Assembly: GCA_035545855.1 (NCBI GenBank)
Contig: DASZXK010000180.1
Span: 14,983-78,982, forward strand
Length of the DNA: 64,000 bases
Direction: 5' to 3'
Source: DASZVB01 sp035545855
GTDB lineage: Bacteria > Myxococcota_A > Polyangia > Polyangiales > Polyangiaceae
This document shows positions 38,453 to 47,591 of this stretch, in pieces. The number at the start of each line of letters is the position of its first letter. Within the stretch, counting starts at the first letter, position 1. Below the pieces are notes generated by a model that saw only the letters and a list, made by a program, of their open reading frames with translations, had not been told where the DNA came from and ran no database searches. Made by a program: the position numbers and the translations under genes.

Positions 38453-39522
38453 CCGGACGACCCTGCTTCTCGGGGCGTCGGGCCGACCGCCCCGGGGCGG
38501 ACCGGGGGGAGCGGATCGGACTCCCTCGGGCCGAGCGGCGACGAGAGGGCGGCGAGGGCGAGAACGAGCGCGCTCGCGGGGACCTCCGCGCCGGAGCGAC
38601 CGAGAAGCGCGAACGCGACGGCGATCATCTTCTGGGAGATGGCTCCGGGCCACGCGCCGACCACGAGCGCGACGAGGACCGCGACGACGTCCACCGCGAC
38701 CCGCCCGCCGCCCGGCGATGCGATCGACGCGAGCGAGAGCTCCGAGAGCGCGCGCGACGCCACTATCTGCCAGAGGGATGCGCCCTCGAGCGAGCCACGG
38801 ATGGCGCCCCAGGAGAGGACCGCGCCGAGCAGCACGATGACGCCCACGGTGATGCCGGCGCGCACCCGCCGCTCCGCGATGAACCGCGCCGCGGCGAGTG
38901 ACACGGCGAGGACGTCGAGGGCGTTCGCGCCGGACGTGAGCACGCCGACGAGGGCCGGGCTCGCGGCCCGGACGGCGCCGCTCGCCGCGAGGAGCCGGTA
39001 GCCCAGGCGGAGCGTCGCGCCGATCGTCAGGAATGCGAGCACGAGTCCCGTCGCGCGGGCGACCGGGGACCGGAGAGACGAGCTCGCGGCGCTCGCTCCG
39101 AGGGCGAGACACGACGCGCCGAGCGCGAGACTCTCCGCGGGCTCGAGCCCCATCGTGCTCGCGAGCATGACGAGCGTGAGCACCGCCGCCGCCGCCGGAA
39201 CGACCAGCACCCGGTACACGGGCGAGAGCGTCCGATCTCCGAGCGTCGCGGCGACGAGGAGCACGAGCAGGCACGCGCCGAGGAGCGCCGAGAGCTGGGA
39301 GGAGAGACTCGCGAGCACGTCGCTTCGCGCGATCCACCGCTCGAGGCCGGAGCGCGCGCCGGGGAGCGCCGTCGCGATCGAGCGGCTCACGAGGGAGGTC
39401 CACGAGACGAGCAGCACCGCGCGGAGCGCGAAGGGAGCATCCGGCCCGAAGCGGGCGGTGTCTTCGCCGGGCGTGGACGCAGGGGTCGACCCGGCGCGTT
39501 CCGAAGCGGTCAAGTGGAGCAC
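38449..39522 (-). CDS. multi-span membrane protein, unrecognised
   Basis: A 357-aa Ala/Leu/Val-rich protein with about ten hydrophobic segments separated by short Arg-containing loops. The N-terminus is polar (about 30 residues) and the C-terminus is a Pro-rich tail (LGPRESDPLPPVRPG). No catalytic motif or family was recognised. It lies between the TonB-like gene (19-base gap) and the cytochrome c gene (4-base overlap), so it may serve the same envelope process. Confidence 0.7.
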   Translation of the reverse strand: MLHLTASERAGSTPASTPGEDTARFGPDAPFALRAVLLVSWTSLVSRSIATALPGARSGLERWIARSDVLASLSSQLSALLGACLLVLLVAATLGDRTLSPVYRVLVVPAAAAVLTLVMLASTMGLEPAESLALGASCLALGASAASSSLRSPVARATGLVLAFLTIGATLRLGYRLLAASGAVRAASPALVGVLTSGANALDVLAVSLAAARFIAERRVRAGITVGVIVLLGAVLSWGAIRGSLEGASLWQIVASRALSELSLASIASPGGGRVAVDVVAVLVALVVGAWPGAISQKMIAVAFALLGRSGAEVPASALVLALAALSSPLGPRESDPLPPVRPGAVGPTPREAGSSG

Positions 39523-39541
39523 GCTCCCCGGCGCCGCCTCG

Positions 39542-41344
39542 TCAGCGCGACGCCCACGACTCGCCGCGCGTCGGCGACAGCCGCCCGAGGTCCCCGCGCG
39601 CCGGTCCCGTCTGCTCCGTCGGCCCGGGCTCCGGCGTCGCGGGCGGCGCGGGCGGCCTCGGCGGAGCGCTCTCGGGGCTCGCCTTGAGGATGAACGGATG
39701 AGCGAAGTAGGTCGAGCACGCGTAGTACGGGTTTCGGTAGAACTCCCAGTGAAGGTACACGTTCCCGTCGGGAGAGACGATGATCGGCGGCGGTTTCCCG
39801 AACGGCGCGGCGTTCTGGACGGATTCGAGCGCCGCGATGTCGAACACCGTGGACCCGGAAGACCGCGTCACCCCCATCTTCACGATCTTCCCCTCTTCCT
39901 TGTCGAGGACGATCTCGAGGTTCGTCTTCATGTCCGGGTTCGAGAGGGGATTGCTCGAGGGGAGACCGTCCAGGGACCCGAGGAAGGAGTCCGCGAAGAT
40001 GGGGTGGAGGCGGTTGTGGATCTGGTTCAGGTACGTCGCGAACGGCACGCGCGCGGTGTTCAGCGCCGTCTGGTTGCCGGGCTTCACGGACGAGTTGTAG
40101 TTTTCGATCGCCGCGCGCCACCGTTCGATGCCGACCGTCTTCCACGAGCCGCGGTGCTTCGAGAGCCGACGCTCGCCGTCCGCGACGCGCTCCCTGCCGA
40201 GCTGATCGCGCCCGACCGCCGCATACGCGTCCCCGGGCGTCAGGTTCAGGTTGATGCCGCCCGGGGTCGTTCCGCTCGCGCCGAGCCCGAGGAAGTCGAG
40301 GGCGTTCGGCGCGCCGCGCATCGGCGGAAGACGCTTCGGTCGGGCCTTCTCGGCCGCACGGGCCACGTGCCCTTCCTGCGCTTCCGGCGCGAGGTCCGTC
40401 CCGTTCCTCGAGTTCATGAGGTCCGGCGCTTCGGGGCGTGCGCGCGAGCCGGCGACGGCGATGCGCTCGTCCTGTTTCTTTTGATCCGGCGGCGACTGGT
40501 TCGAGCCCTTCATCTCGCCCGTCGAGCGCCCCTTCCGGGAGTCGGGCGCGACCTCCTGCACCATCTTCTGCGAACCGCCGTGGGCCTGATCGGTCGACTG
40601 GGTCGCCTTCTGCCCGGCGGCCTCCGAGTTCGGCGCGTGGTCGATCGCTCCCGGGGAGTCTTCCGAGTGCGCCACGTCGTTCACGTGGGCGTTTCCGGGC
40701 TCGTCGCTGGGGCCGTCGTGGGCAGTCCCGGGCGACGGATCCGGATCGTTCTGGTCCGTGGAAGAGATCCTCGCCTGCGTCTGCTCCCGGACCGTGTTCG
40801 CCTCGTCCCCGATGAACTCGGCGTTCGGGTTGTCCGCCTGGTTCCTGTCCTCGACGTGCTGCTGGACGGCGATCCGGTTCTTGACCTCCACCTTCGGGAG
40901 ATCCGCGCGCTTCTCGGGGGGCGGCTTCTGCTCGGGCGGCTTCTGCTCCGCCTGCTTCTTCAACTCCGGGGGCTTCGGCTTCTTCTCGGCCTCGCGCTCC
41001 TCCGGCGGCTTCACCTTCGGATCTTCGCGTTTCGTCAGGGACTTGGTCGCGTCGACCTTCGTCGGCGAGGGCTCGTCCGCGGGGCGCGCCTCGTCGTCGG
41101 GGGTGCTCTCGTCGGGGTGCTCCTGGTCCTTCTGCGCGTCCAGCGTCGGGTCTTCGACGAGCGCCACCTCCATGGGCCGGGTCGTCGAGAGCACGTGCCG
41201 GCGGACGGCGTCCGCGAAGCGCTGGACGTCGATCCGCTCGCCGATCGCGTCGGAGACCCGCGTCGCTCCTTCCTGTCCAGTCACGTGGATCACGAGCGCG
41301 AGCGCGATCCAAAGGAACAGCGGGATGTGCGGCTCGCGAGACAT
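39542..41344 (-). CDS. TonB-like protein with long charged linker
   Basis: A 600-aa protein anchored by one N-terminal helix (IPLFLWIALALVIHVTG). Residues about 60-330 form a very polar Pro/Lys/Glu-rich linker (KPPEEREAEKKPKPPELKKQ) like that of TonB. The C-terminal domain (about 420-560) has YLNQIHNRLHPIFADSFLG and NLEIVLDKEEGKIVKMGVTRSSGSTVFDIAALESVQNAAPF, matching TonB C-terminal topology. A Pro-rich tail follows. It probably spans the periplasm to energise an outer-membrane receptor; no ExbB/D is present here. ATG 41344 was chosen for direct contact with the anchor. Confidence 0.7.
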   Translation of the reverse strand: MSREPHIPLFLWIALALVIHVTGQEGATRVSDAIGERIDVQRFADAVRRHVLSTTRPMEVALVEDPTLDAQKDQEHPDESTPDDEARPADEPSPTKVDATKSLTKREDPKVKPPEEREAEKKPKPPELKKQAEQKPPEQKPPPEKRADLPKVEVKNRIAVQQHVEDRNQADNPNAEFIGDEANTVREQTQARISSTDQNDPDPSPGTAHDGPSDEPGNAHVNDVAHSEDSPGAIDHAPNSEAAGQKATQSTDQAHGGSQKMVQEVAPDSRKGRSTGEMKGSNQSPPDQKKQDERIAVAGSRARPEAPDLMNSRNGTDLAPEAQEGHVARAAEKARPKRLPPMRGAPNALDFLGLGASGTTPGGINLNLTPGDAYAAVGRDQLGRERVADGERRLSKHRGSWKTVGIERWRAAIENYNSSVKPGNQTALNTARVPFATYLNQIHNRLHPIFADSFLGSLDGLPSSNPLSNPDMKTNLEIVLDKEEGKIVKMGVTRSSGSTVFDIAALESVQNAAPFGKPPPIIVSPDGNVYLHWEFYRNPYYACSTYFAHPFILKASPESAPPRPPAPPATPEPGPTEQTGPARGDLGRLSPTRGESWASR

Positions 41345-41520
41345 CCGAGTACCGACCCCGGACCGAGAGCGTCGCGAGGAGCAAGAACCTAACATCGCGC
41401 CCCCCTTCCAGCAATCTTCCGTCGCCGCTTTTCCAATTGTTTCAGCGGGTTAATGAGCTCGGCGGACTCGGCTTCCGACGTCGCGAGCGGGCGCGTCGAA
41501 TTGCTGGGGCGGAAGGGGGC

Positions 41521-42522
41521 GTGTACCGTTCGAAGATCCAGGTGCGCGCTTCACTTCTCGGACCCGTCGCCATCGCTCTCGTCACCGCGTGCGGCGGAGA
41601 CTCCTTCTCCGGAGCTCCGGCCGGTGTGAACGGGGGAGCCTCCGGGAGCGGCGGGGGCGGTTCCGCCGGATCGGCGTCGGGAGGAACGGGCGGGGGGGGC
41701 GGCTCTGCCTCCGGTGGCGGGGGCGCGACGGCGGGCGGCGGCGGAACGACGGGCAGCGGCGGCGCGAGCGGGGCGCCCGGCGCGGGCGGCGCCGGGGTCG
41801 GCACCGACGCGGGACCCGCGCACTGGTGCGACGACAAGCACGCGCTCTTCTGCGCGGACTTCGACGAGTTCACGACGGTCGACGCGCTCCTGAACTCCTT
41901 CACGACGTACTCGACCGTGGGCGCGGACTTCAGCCTGGACAGCGGCGCCGGCGTTCCCTCCTCGCCGAATGCGCTCCGCATCCGCACCACCTCGGACAAG
42001 GACGTCCGCGGGATCGTCGTCCAGAAGATCGCTCCATTTTCGACGCCTCCGGACCACGTTCGGCTCGAATTTTCGCTCCGCGTCGACGCGGGCGGAAGCG
42101 TCGCGTTCCTCTCCGGCGCCGCGATCGTCGCGCTCTTCATGGGCGACGACGTGACGGACGGCGCGATCGCGCTCGAGGTCGGCAATGGCCCGACGCTCTC
42201 CGCGGCGTACCTCGAGCCGCAGGCCGTCGGCGGCTTCGGCACGTCCAACGTGCCCGGCCTCTTCCCGAAGCCGAACCAGTGGAGCGGACGCTACGCGCTC
42301 GACGTCACCTATGGCGCGTCCCCGGACGTCGACGGCGGCAGGACGGGCTGCCTAGAGCTCCTGCTCGGCGGAGTGCCGCAGCTCACGCCGTGCCTGAAGC
42401 TCGCGAAGTCGCTCGTGGATCCCGCGTTCGTCTCCGTGGCCCTCGGGGTGTACTCCGGCGGCCTCGGACAGACCGGGGACGTCCAGATCCGCCTCGACGA
42501 CGTGATCCTCACCGCGGATTGA
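41521..42522 (+). CDS. Gly-rich lipoprotein with C-terminal beta domain, unrecognised
   Basis: A 333-aa lipoprotein. GTG 41521 opens a signal peptide ending in lipobox VTAC. Residues about 30-95 are an extreme Gly/Ser/Ala linker (SGGGGSAGSASGGTGGGGGS). Residues about 100-333 form a beta-rich domain (CDDKHALFCADFDEFTTVDA ... GDVQIRLDDVILTAD) resembling a LamG/concanavalin-like carbohydrate-binding fold, with 'f.dFd' at the start and 'v.iRlDdv.l' at the end. It is probably surface-exposed and its ligand is unknown. Confidence 0.7.
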   Translation: MYRSKIQVRASLLGPVAIALVTACGGDSFSGAPAGVNGGASGSGGGGSAGSASGGTGGGGGSASGGGGATAGGGGTTGSGGASGAPGAGGAGVGTDAGPAHWCDDKHALFCADFDEFTTVDALLNSFTTYSTVGADFSLDSGAGVPSSPNALRIRTTSDKDVRGIVVQKIAPFSTPPDHVRLEFSLRVDAGGSVAFLSGAAIVALFMGDDVTDGAIALEVGNGPTLSAAYLEPQAVGGFGTSNVPGLFPKPNQWSGRYALDVTYGASPDVDGGRTGCLELLLGGVPQLTPCLKLAKSLVDPAFVSVALGVYSGGLGQTGDVQIRLDDVILTAD

Positions 42523-42544
42523 GCCGAGCCGACGCGAGCGTCCC

Positions 42545-43606
42545 TCAGGGCAGCAGCATCTGACAGCCGTCCACGGCGAACACGCGTTCTCCCGCGGCGT
42601 TCGTGCCCTCGTCGCGGATGGATGTCGGGCCGAACGCGGGAGCCGCGACGCCGTAGAACTGACGCGGAGCGTCCGTGTGCACGAAGAAGGAGCACATCTC
42701 CTGCGATGGGGACGCGCCGCACGCGAGCGTCTCGGTCGTCGTGTTGTCGTAGAGGCACGTGAAGCGGAAGCCCGTGGAGCCGGTCACGTCCACCGCGGGC
42801 GCGATGCGGGCCCCGAGCGCTTCGCCGATCGTCCCCTCGTTCTGCCAGACGACCTCTCCGTCTCGTGAACCGCCGAGGAGCTCGAGACGCATCCCGCGAC
42901 CTCGCTGGTGATAGTGCGGGAGCATGAAGTAAGTCTTGAAGGACGGCGGGCCGTCGAACGTGCAATCCGCGTGGAACCGCGAGCGGGAAAGGGGCGGGAC
43001 CGCGAGGATCCCGATGAGGCCGCCTCCAGCGACCAGACGGGTGGTCACTTCCTCCGGGCGCGCCGGCTGGAGAGACGCGGTGAGCCTCGTCTTCAATCGA
43101 TCCGCCGTCGGGTTCTGCAGGTGATAGGAGACCAGGAGCTTCGAGTGGGGCGGGATCCGGAGCGCGGCGCCGTCCCCGAAGTCCTGCGTCTCCCGCGTGG
43201 ATTGCGTCGACTGGGAGAACAGGAACGCGTGCTTCGAGGAGTCCGTCGTCACGCCGAACCCTTCGAAGGTCATGCAGTCGGCGCTCCCGTCGGGGCCGTT
43301 CACGGCGTCCTCGTCGTAGGACGACCAGTCCGAATGGTGCACTCCCGGGCTCGCTTCGAAGGTCACGGCGCGGACGAAGATCGGGTCCACGTTGCCGAGC
43401 GAGAAGGTCTGGCAGACACCGACGAGCTCGTCCCCGGGGGCGAGCTCCGTCTCGTCGGTCGTGACGACGATGGGCGGAAGCGCGTCCGCGTCCCGCGCGT
43501 CGGCCGTCGTGGCGCCCGCCGCTCCGCCGTGCCCGACGTCCGAGGAGCCGTCCGTGCACCCCACGACGAGCAGACTCACGAACAGCCTCCGCACCCTCGT
43601 CACCAC
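42545..43606 (-). CDS. copper type II ascorbate-dependent monooxygenase-like lipoprotein 2
   Basis: A 353-aa lipoprotein (lipobox VVGC, Cys17) with the ligand pattern of the copper type II family: His90-His91 (PGVHHSDW), His162 (YHLQNP), His231-x-His233 (PHYHQRG) and Met304 (EMCSFFV). It should be a periplasmic or surface hydroxylase with unknown substrate. The long frame opens at TTG 43645; GTG 43606 or the adjacent GTG 43603 is the likelier start, directly before the basic signal region. It is convergent with the Gly-rich lipoprotein gene (22-base gap). Confidence 0.75.
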   Translation of the reverse strand: MVTRVRRLFVSLLVVGCTDGSSDVGHGGAAGATTADARDADALPPIVVTTDETELAPGDELVGVCQTFSLGNVDPIFVRAVTFEASPGVHHSDWSSYDEDAVNGPDGSADCMTFEGFGVTTDSSKHAFLFSQSTQSTRETQDFGDGAALRIPPHSKLLVSYHLQNPTADRLKTRLTASLQPARPEEVTTRLVAGGGLIGILAVPPLSRSRFHADCTFDGPPSFKTYFMLPHYHQRGRGMRLELLGGSRDGEVVWQNEGTIGEALGARIAPAVDVTGSTGFRFTCLYDNTTTETLACGASPSQEMCSFFVHTDAPRQFYGVAAPAFGPTSIRDEGTNAAGERVFAVDGCQMLLP

Positions 43607-43662
43607 GTCGCCCGGAAGGATGCGGGCCGAGCCGGAGCGGGTCAAGGCGCCGCCGCGCTCAT

Positions 43663-44505
43663 TCAGAGACGCGAGAACGTCTCGAAAGCGCCCTGGATCT
43701 CCGTCGCCGTCCAGACGCCGCCGTCGGCCTCCTTGAACTTGCCGCTCGATTCACCGAGCTTCCAGGCGGAGAGCCGGCCGCCCGCGACGCCGAGGACATT
43801 TCCCGTCGCCTCGCCCGAGAGCTCGCTCGCGAAGAAGAGGTACGGGGCGGCGGCGTGTTCCGGGGTCATCGTGTCCACCGTTTCGAAGAGCGGGAGCTTC
43901 TCCGTCGCGCGGGTCTTCGCGAGCGGCGCGACTCCGTTCACGAACACTCGGTTTCGCTGGAGCTCGATGGACGCCGCGCGGAGGAGCCCGTACACGCCGG
44001 CGGCCGCGGCCGAGTACGCCACCTGTCCGAAGTTTCCGAGGAGCCCGGCCGTGCTCGTCGTGAGGACGATCCGGCCCTTCCCCGCCCGCGCCATGACGGC
44101 GGCGGCCGCGCGCGTCGCGTGGAAGCTCCCTCCGAGGTGCGTCCGCACGACGCGATCGAAGGATTCCTCGTCCGCGCGGACGAGCGAGCGATCCACGACG
44201 ATCCCCGCGGCGTAGACGAGCGCGTCGAGCCGGCCCCAGGCGTCCGTGCAGGCCTTCACGAGCCGTTCGGCGCCGCCGGCCAGGGTCGCGTCCTCCGCGC
44301 TCGACTCCGCGACGCCGCCCGCACTCCGGATCTCCTCGACGACGGCCTTCGCGACGCCCGGGTCGCCGCCGCTCCCGTCGAGGTCGACGCCGGTGTCCGC
44401 GACCATCACCTTCGCGCCCTCGCGCGCGAAGAGCAGGGACACCGCCCGCCCGATCCCGCGACCGCCGCCGATGACGAGGCACGTCTGGTCCGAGAGGACG
44501 CTCAT
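43663..44505 (-). CDS. SDR-family protein lacking the catalytic lysine
   Basis: A 280-aa protein that is otherwise a classical SDR. The cofactor motif is IGGGRGIGRA, an Asp follows in VADTG, YAAG stands at the NAG position, and the catalytic Ser151 is in LTTSTAGLLG. Tyr164 is present in QVAYSAAAAG, but the expected Lys at 168 is Ala. The DNA (TACTCGGCCGCGGCC) leaves no doubt. In this family the Lys activates Tyr, so activity is probably lost or altered. The closest family flavour is the acyl-CoA/MFE-type SDR. A binding or scaffolding role is possible. Confidence 0.8.
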   Translation of the reverse strand: MSVLSDQTCLVIGGGRGIGRAVSLLFAREGAKVMVADTGVDLDGSGGDPGVAKAVVEEIRSAGGVAESSAEDATLAGGAERLVKACTDAWGRLDALVYAAGIVVDRSLVRADEESFDRVVRTHLGGSFHATRAAAAVMARAGKGRIVLTTSTAGLLGNFGQVAYSAAAAGVYGLLRAASIELQRNRVFVNGVAPLAKTRATEKLPLFETVDTMTPEHAAAPYLFFASELSGEATGNVLGVAGGRLSAWKLGESSGKFKEADGGVWTATEIQGAFETFSRL

Positions 44506-44549
44506 GGCCGCCCTCTACCACCGCTCCCGCCCGGACCTTCGGGCAATCT

Positions 44550-44939
44550 TCAGAAGCGGATCGCCATCGTCGCCGTCCCGGGCGTCGGGGCGTCCTTCGG
44601 CGACACGGCGAGGTCTACGAGGAGGGCGACGCCCACGCCCACGGCGGTCCCGACGACGTCCCAGGTGAAGTCCTTCCACGACGGATCGCCGTGCCCGGAG
44701 AGGTCGTAGAGCTCCTTGCCCGCGCCGAGCGTGAGCGAGAACGCGCTCCCGGCGAGGACGCGCGCATAGCGAGGCTCGAGGAAGAGCGCGGACGCCGCGT
44801 AGCCGCCCGCGCCGAGCCCCGCCGACACGCCGAAATGGAGAGCCTTGTCGCTCCCGAACCAGCGATCTTCCTCCGCGTGCGCCGCGCGGGGGAGGAGGGT
44901 CGCGGCGAGCGCGAGGGCAGACAGCACGGCGCGTTTCAT
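44550..44939 (-). CDS. YfiM/DUF2279-like exported protein
   Basis: A 129-aa exported protein. The signal peptide ends ...RAAHA. The mature part has DKALHFGVSAGLGAGGYAAS, TLGAGKELYDLSGHGDPSWKDFTWDVVGTAVG, matching the DUF2279 (YfiM) pattern of conserved Lys-x-x-His-Phe, Gly-Lys-Glu-x-x-Asp and Asp-x-x-Gly. Function is unknown. ATG 44939 overlaps the nadD stop by 4 bases. The frame's longer start (45005) would run far into nadD. Confidence 0.78.
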   Translation of the reverse strand: MKRAVLSALALAATLLPRAAHAEEDRWFGSDKALHFGVSAGLGAGGYAASALFLEPRYARVLAGSAFSLTLGAGKELYDLSGHGDPSWKDFTWDVVGTAVGVGVALLVDLAVSPKDAPTPGTATMAIRF

Positions 44940-45502
44940 GCCCGGTAGATCTCGTGCGCGTCGACGTACTCGAGCACGGCTTCCGGCACTCGCTCGAGGA
45001 GCCACGGATCCTTCGCGGCCTTGCCGTCTCTCGCACGGAGGCGCGCGCGGAGCTCCGTGGAAGAGACCTCCGGCAAGAACGCCTCGGGGGCGCCCGGATG
45101 CGGCGCGCCCTTTCGCCCGAGCACCAGGAGCGGCGCGCGGCGGACGACCTCGTCGAACGCGAGCCAGGCGTCGCTCTCGGCGAGCACGTCGCTCCCGACG
45201 ACGAGACGGAACGTCCAGTCCGGATGCCGGTCGGCGAGCGCGCAGAGCGTGTGGAGCGTGCGGCTCGGCGCGGGGAGCGTCTCCTCGATCGCCGACACCT
45301 CGACCCGAGGGAGCTCGCGCATGGCGAGCCGGGTCATCGCGAGCCTGTCCGTGTACGGCGTGCTCGCCTTGCCGAAGGCGTGGGAAAAGACGGGGATCAC
45401 GAGGACGCGGTCGATCCCCGGGGTCTCCGACACGTGCCTTGCGGCGAGCACGTGGCCCACGTGGGGGGGATCGAAGGTCCCCCCGAAGACTGCGACGTTC
45501 AT
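44936..45502 (-). CDS. nadD: nicotinate-nucleotide adenylyltransferase NadD-like
   Basis: A 188-aa nucleotidyltransferase that adenylates nicotinate mononucleotide in NAD synthesis. The (H/T)xGH motif is in VFGGTFDPPHVGHVLAA at the N-terminus. SSTELRARLRARD near the C-terminus is the ISSTxIR-type motif, and EYVDAHEIY follows. It is slightly shorter than typical NadD (about 200 aa). ATG 45502 overlaps the upstream gene's stop by 4 bases. The open frame continues to 46237 but without domain character. Confidence 0.85.
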   Translation of the reverse strand: MNVAVFGGTFDPPHVGHVLAARHVSETPGIDRVLVIPVFSHAFGKASTPYTDRLAMTRLAMRELPRVEVSAIEETLPAPSRTLHTLCALADRHPDWTFRLVVGSDVLAESDAWLAFDEVVRRAPLLVLGRKGAPHPGAPEAFLPEVSSTELRARLRARDGKAAKDPWLLERVPEAVLEYVDAHEIYRA

Positions 45503-46107
45503 CCGGCGCCGACTCTGAGCTTCGTACCGCGGCTCATGGCGAGCCGCTCCTGGCGGAGGACGGTCCCTCGGGCGTCGCACTGAGTGAGGAGGATGCCGTC
45601 GTCGTCGTCGTCGAGCAGCATGAGCCCCGCGTCGCCGAGCTCGCCGGGCGAGAGGAACCAGCGCTGCCCGACCTGCTTGATGACCGGCGTCTTGCTCTTC
45701 CCGAACAGGAGGAGCCTCGCCGGGAGCATGTCTTCCTCGTTCAGCTGCGCCTTGTCGTGGATCATCAGGATCAGGGCGCCGCCGAGCATCTCCACCGCGC
45801 GCGTCTCCGCGTCGGGGAGGGATTCGAAGAGCCGGAGCGCGGCGCGCTGGCGTTCCGCCTCGAGGTACCGGTCGATGGTGCCGGAGTCCGCATGGAGACA
45901 GGCTCGTACCGACCGGCCCCAGACGGCTTCGGCGCTCGGGTTCTCGCCGACGAGCTCCGAGGCGAGGCGGCCGATGAGCGCGTCGAGCGCGCCGTCCACG
46001 CCGAGGTACACGGCTCGATCGACGTTCCTCGCCGAAAGCACGTAGTGCGCCGCCGCCTCGAGGGCGTCCGTTCGACCCTCCGCCGGGCCCAACAACGCAA
46101 GACGCAT
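45499..46107 (-). CDS. unrecognised protein upstream of nadD, possibly degenerate phosphoesterase
   Basis: A 202-aa protein. The N-terminus MRLALLGPAEGRTDALEAAAHYVL...DRAVYLGVDGALD has the rhythm of a calcineurin-like phosphoesterase start (xxxDxHGnxxAL ... xxxxGDxxd), but the metal-binding Asp and His are absent. The C-terminal half (about 105-202) is beta-rich with LLDDDDDGILLTQCD. It is co-translated with nadD (ATGA overlap). I infer a non-catalytic relative; the family is not certain. Confidence 0.6.
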   Translation of the reverse strand: MRLALLGPAEGRTDALEAAAHYVLSARNVDRAVYLGVDGALDALIGRLASELVGENPSAEAVWGRSVRACLHADSGTIDRYLEAERQRAALRLFESLPDAETRAVEMLGGALILMIHDKAQLNEEDMLPARLLLFGKSKTPVIKQVGQRWFLSPGELGDAGLMLLDDDDDGILLTQCDARGTVLRQERLAMSRGTKLRVGAG

Positions 46108-46196
46108 ATCCGGGGCAAGTTACACCGACCGCCCCGTGGGGTCGAACGCGGCCGTTTTTCCCCGTTGTTCCGGCCTGCTCCCGCCCGGAGCTCCCG

Positions 46197-46928
46197 TCAC
46201 GTGTCCCCGAGGAGCAACCCGAGCAGGCCGAGTCCACCGGCCACGAACGTGACGTCGAAGACGCCGAGCAGGCGGAAATAGTCCCCGAGCTCGGCGAGCC
46301 GCGCGCCGCCGAAGAGCTCCCGCGTGGCGGCGACCGCCGTGAGCACGTCCGGCGCGAGGAGCGCGAGGAGCACGACGGCGAGGACCAGGTCCCGGGCGCG
46401 CGTGCGGACCGTCATCGCGCCGAAGAGCGTGCCCGCGGCGGCGATGCCCGGTGTCGCGAACAGCGTGATGGCGAGCAAAGGCAACGCGAAGTCCGCCGGT
46501 TCGAGCGAAAAGAGCAGGAACGTGAGCGGCTCGACCACGAGCTCGATGAGCCCGAGGAACGCGAGGAGCCCGAGGGCCTTTCCGGCGAAGAGCGCGCTCG
46601 GCGCGATCCCGGTATCGATGACCCCTTCGAACGCGCCGTCTTCGCGTTCGCGCTGCCACAGCCGTCCGAGGGCGAGGACGGACGCGAAGCTCACCGCGAG
46701 CCAGATGACGCCGGCCGCCACCTGGCCCCGCGTGTCGGGCCCGACGTAGAACGCGAGCGAGCCGAGGACGACGACGAGCACGCCGAAGAAGCCGCTCGTC
46801 ACGAGGACCTCTCCCGTGCGGAGCTCGATGCGGAGATCCTTCTCGAGGAGGATGGCCGTCTGCGCGAGCCACGACGGCGGGCGGATCTCACCGCCGTGAC
46901 GCGTCGCGACTGCGCTCTCCGTCGCCAT
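46197..46928 (-). CDS. ccmB: CcmB-like heme exporter membrane protein
   Basis: A 243-aa membrane protein with about six spans. The opening ILLEKDLRIELRTGEVLVTSGFFGVLVVVLGSLAF is the CcmB signature ('kDl..e.R..e.l....f.....l..f.f'), and LWQREREDGAFEGVIDTGIAPSALFAGKALG also fits. CcmB is the membrane subunit of the CcmABCD complex for c-type cytochrome maturation. No ccmA or ccmC is adjacent in this window: the gene stands alone between a minus-strand cluster and the divergent DUF2505 gene. Confidence 0.8.
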   Translation of the reverse strand: MATESAVATRHGGEIRPPSWLAQTAILLEKDLRIELRTGEVLVTSGFFGVLVVVLGSLAFYVGPDTRGQVAAGVIWLAVSFASVLALGRLWQREREDGAFEGVIDTGIAPSALFAGKALGLLAFLGLIELVVEPLTFLLFSLEPADFALPLLAITLFATPGIAAAGTLFGAMTVRTRARDLVLAVVLLALLAPDVLTAVAATRELFGGARLAELGDYFRLLGVFDVTFVAGGLGLLGLLLGDT

Positions 46929-47020
46929 CGCGGAGAGGCTAGCCGATTCGCCCCGCCCCGGGAAAATCAGGGACTTTTTCCGCTGAATCCCGCGGAAGAT
47001 TGTGGTTAACGTCCCGGGCC

Positions 47021-47527
47021 ATGGCAGACCTCCGCATCGAGCACGTCTTCGAAACGACCGACGACGGCTTCTGGAAGCTGTTCTTCGACCCCGAGTACAA
47101 CCGGAAGCTGTTCCTCGAGACGCTCGGGTTCGAATCCTGGAAGATCGCGAGCTTCGACGAGAGCGACTCGCGCATCGAGCGCGTCGTGGACGTCGTGCCG
47201 AAGGTCGGGGAGCTCCCGGGCCCGCTGAAGAAGCTCGCCGAGGGGGGCGCGGGCTACCGTGAGCGGGACAGCTTCGACAAGGCGCAGAAGCGCATGAAGG
47301 TGACGATCGAGCCGAGCGCGCTCCAGGGCAAGCTCACCATCGGCGGCACCATGTACACGAAGCCCGAAGGCGACCGCCGCGTCCGCCGCATCTACGACAC
47401 CTCCGTCGTCGCGAAGGTGTTCGGCGTGGGCGGCATGATCGAGAACCGAATCCTCTCCGAAGTGAAGACGAGCTACGACCAGGCCGCGGTCTTCACGAAC
47501 CGGTGGATCAAGGAGAAGGGGCTCTGA
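47021..47527 (+). CDS. DUF2505 (SRPBCC-like) protein
   Basis: A 168-aa protein matching DUF2505, a START/SRPBCC-like lipid-cavity fold: RIEHVFETTDDGFWKLFFDPEYNRKLFLETLGFESW at the N-terminus and IENRILSEVKTSYDQAAVFTNRWIKE as the closing helix. Function is unknown. ATG 47021 was chosen over the upstream start (47000) because it begins the conserved strand. It is divergent from the ccmB gene. Confidence 0.78.
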   Translation: MADLRIEHVFETTDDGFWKLFFDPEYNRKLFLETLGFESWKIASFDESDSRIERVVDVVPKVGELPGPLKKLAEGGAGYRERDSFDKAQKRMKVTIEPSALQGKLTIGGTMYTKPEGDRRVRRIYDTSVVAKVFGVGGMIENRILSEVKTSYDQAAVFTNRWIKEKGL

Positions 47528-47591
47528 GAGACGGCAGGAACCCAGGGCTCGCCTGGTCGCCGCGGACGCGGGAACGGAGGGGGCTCGAGAC

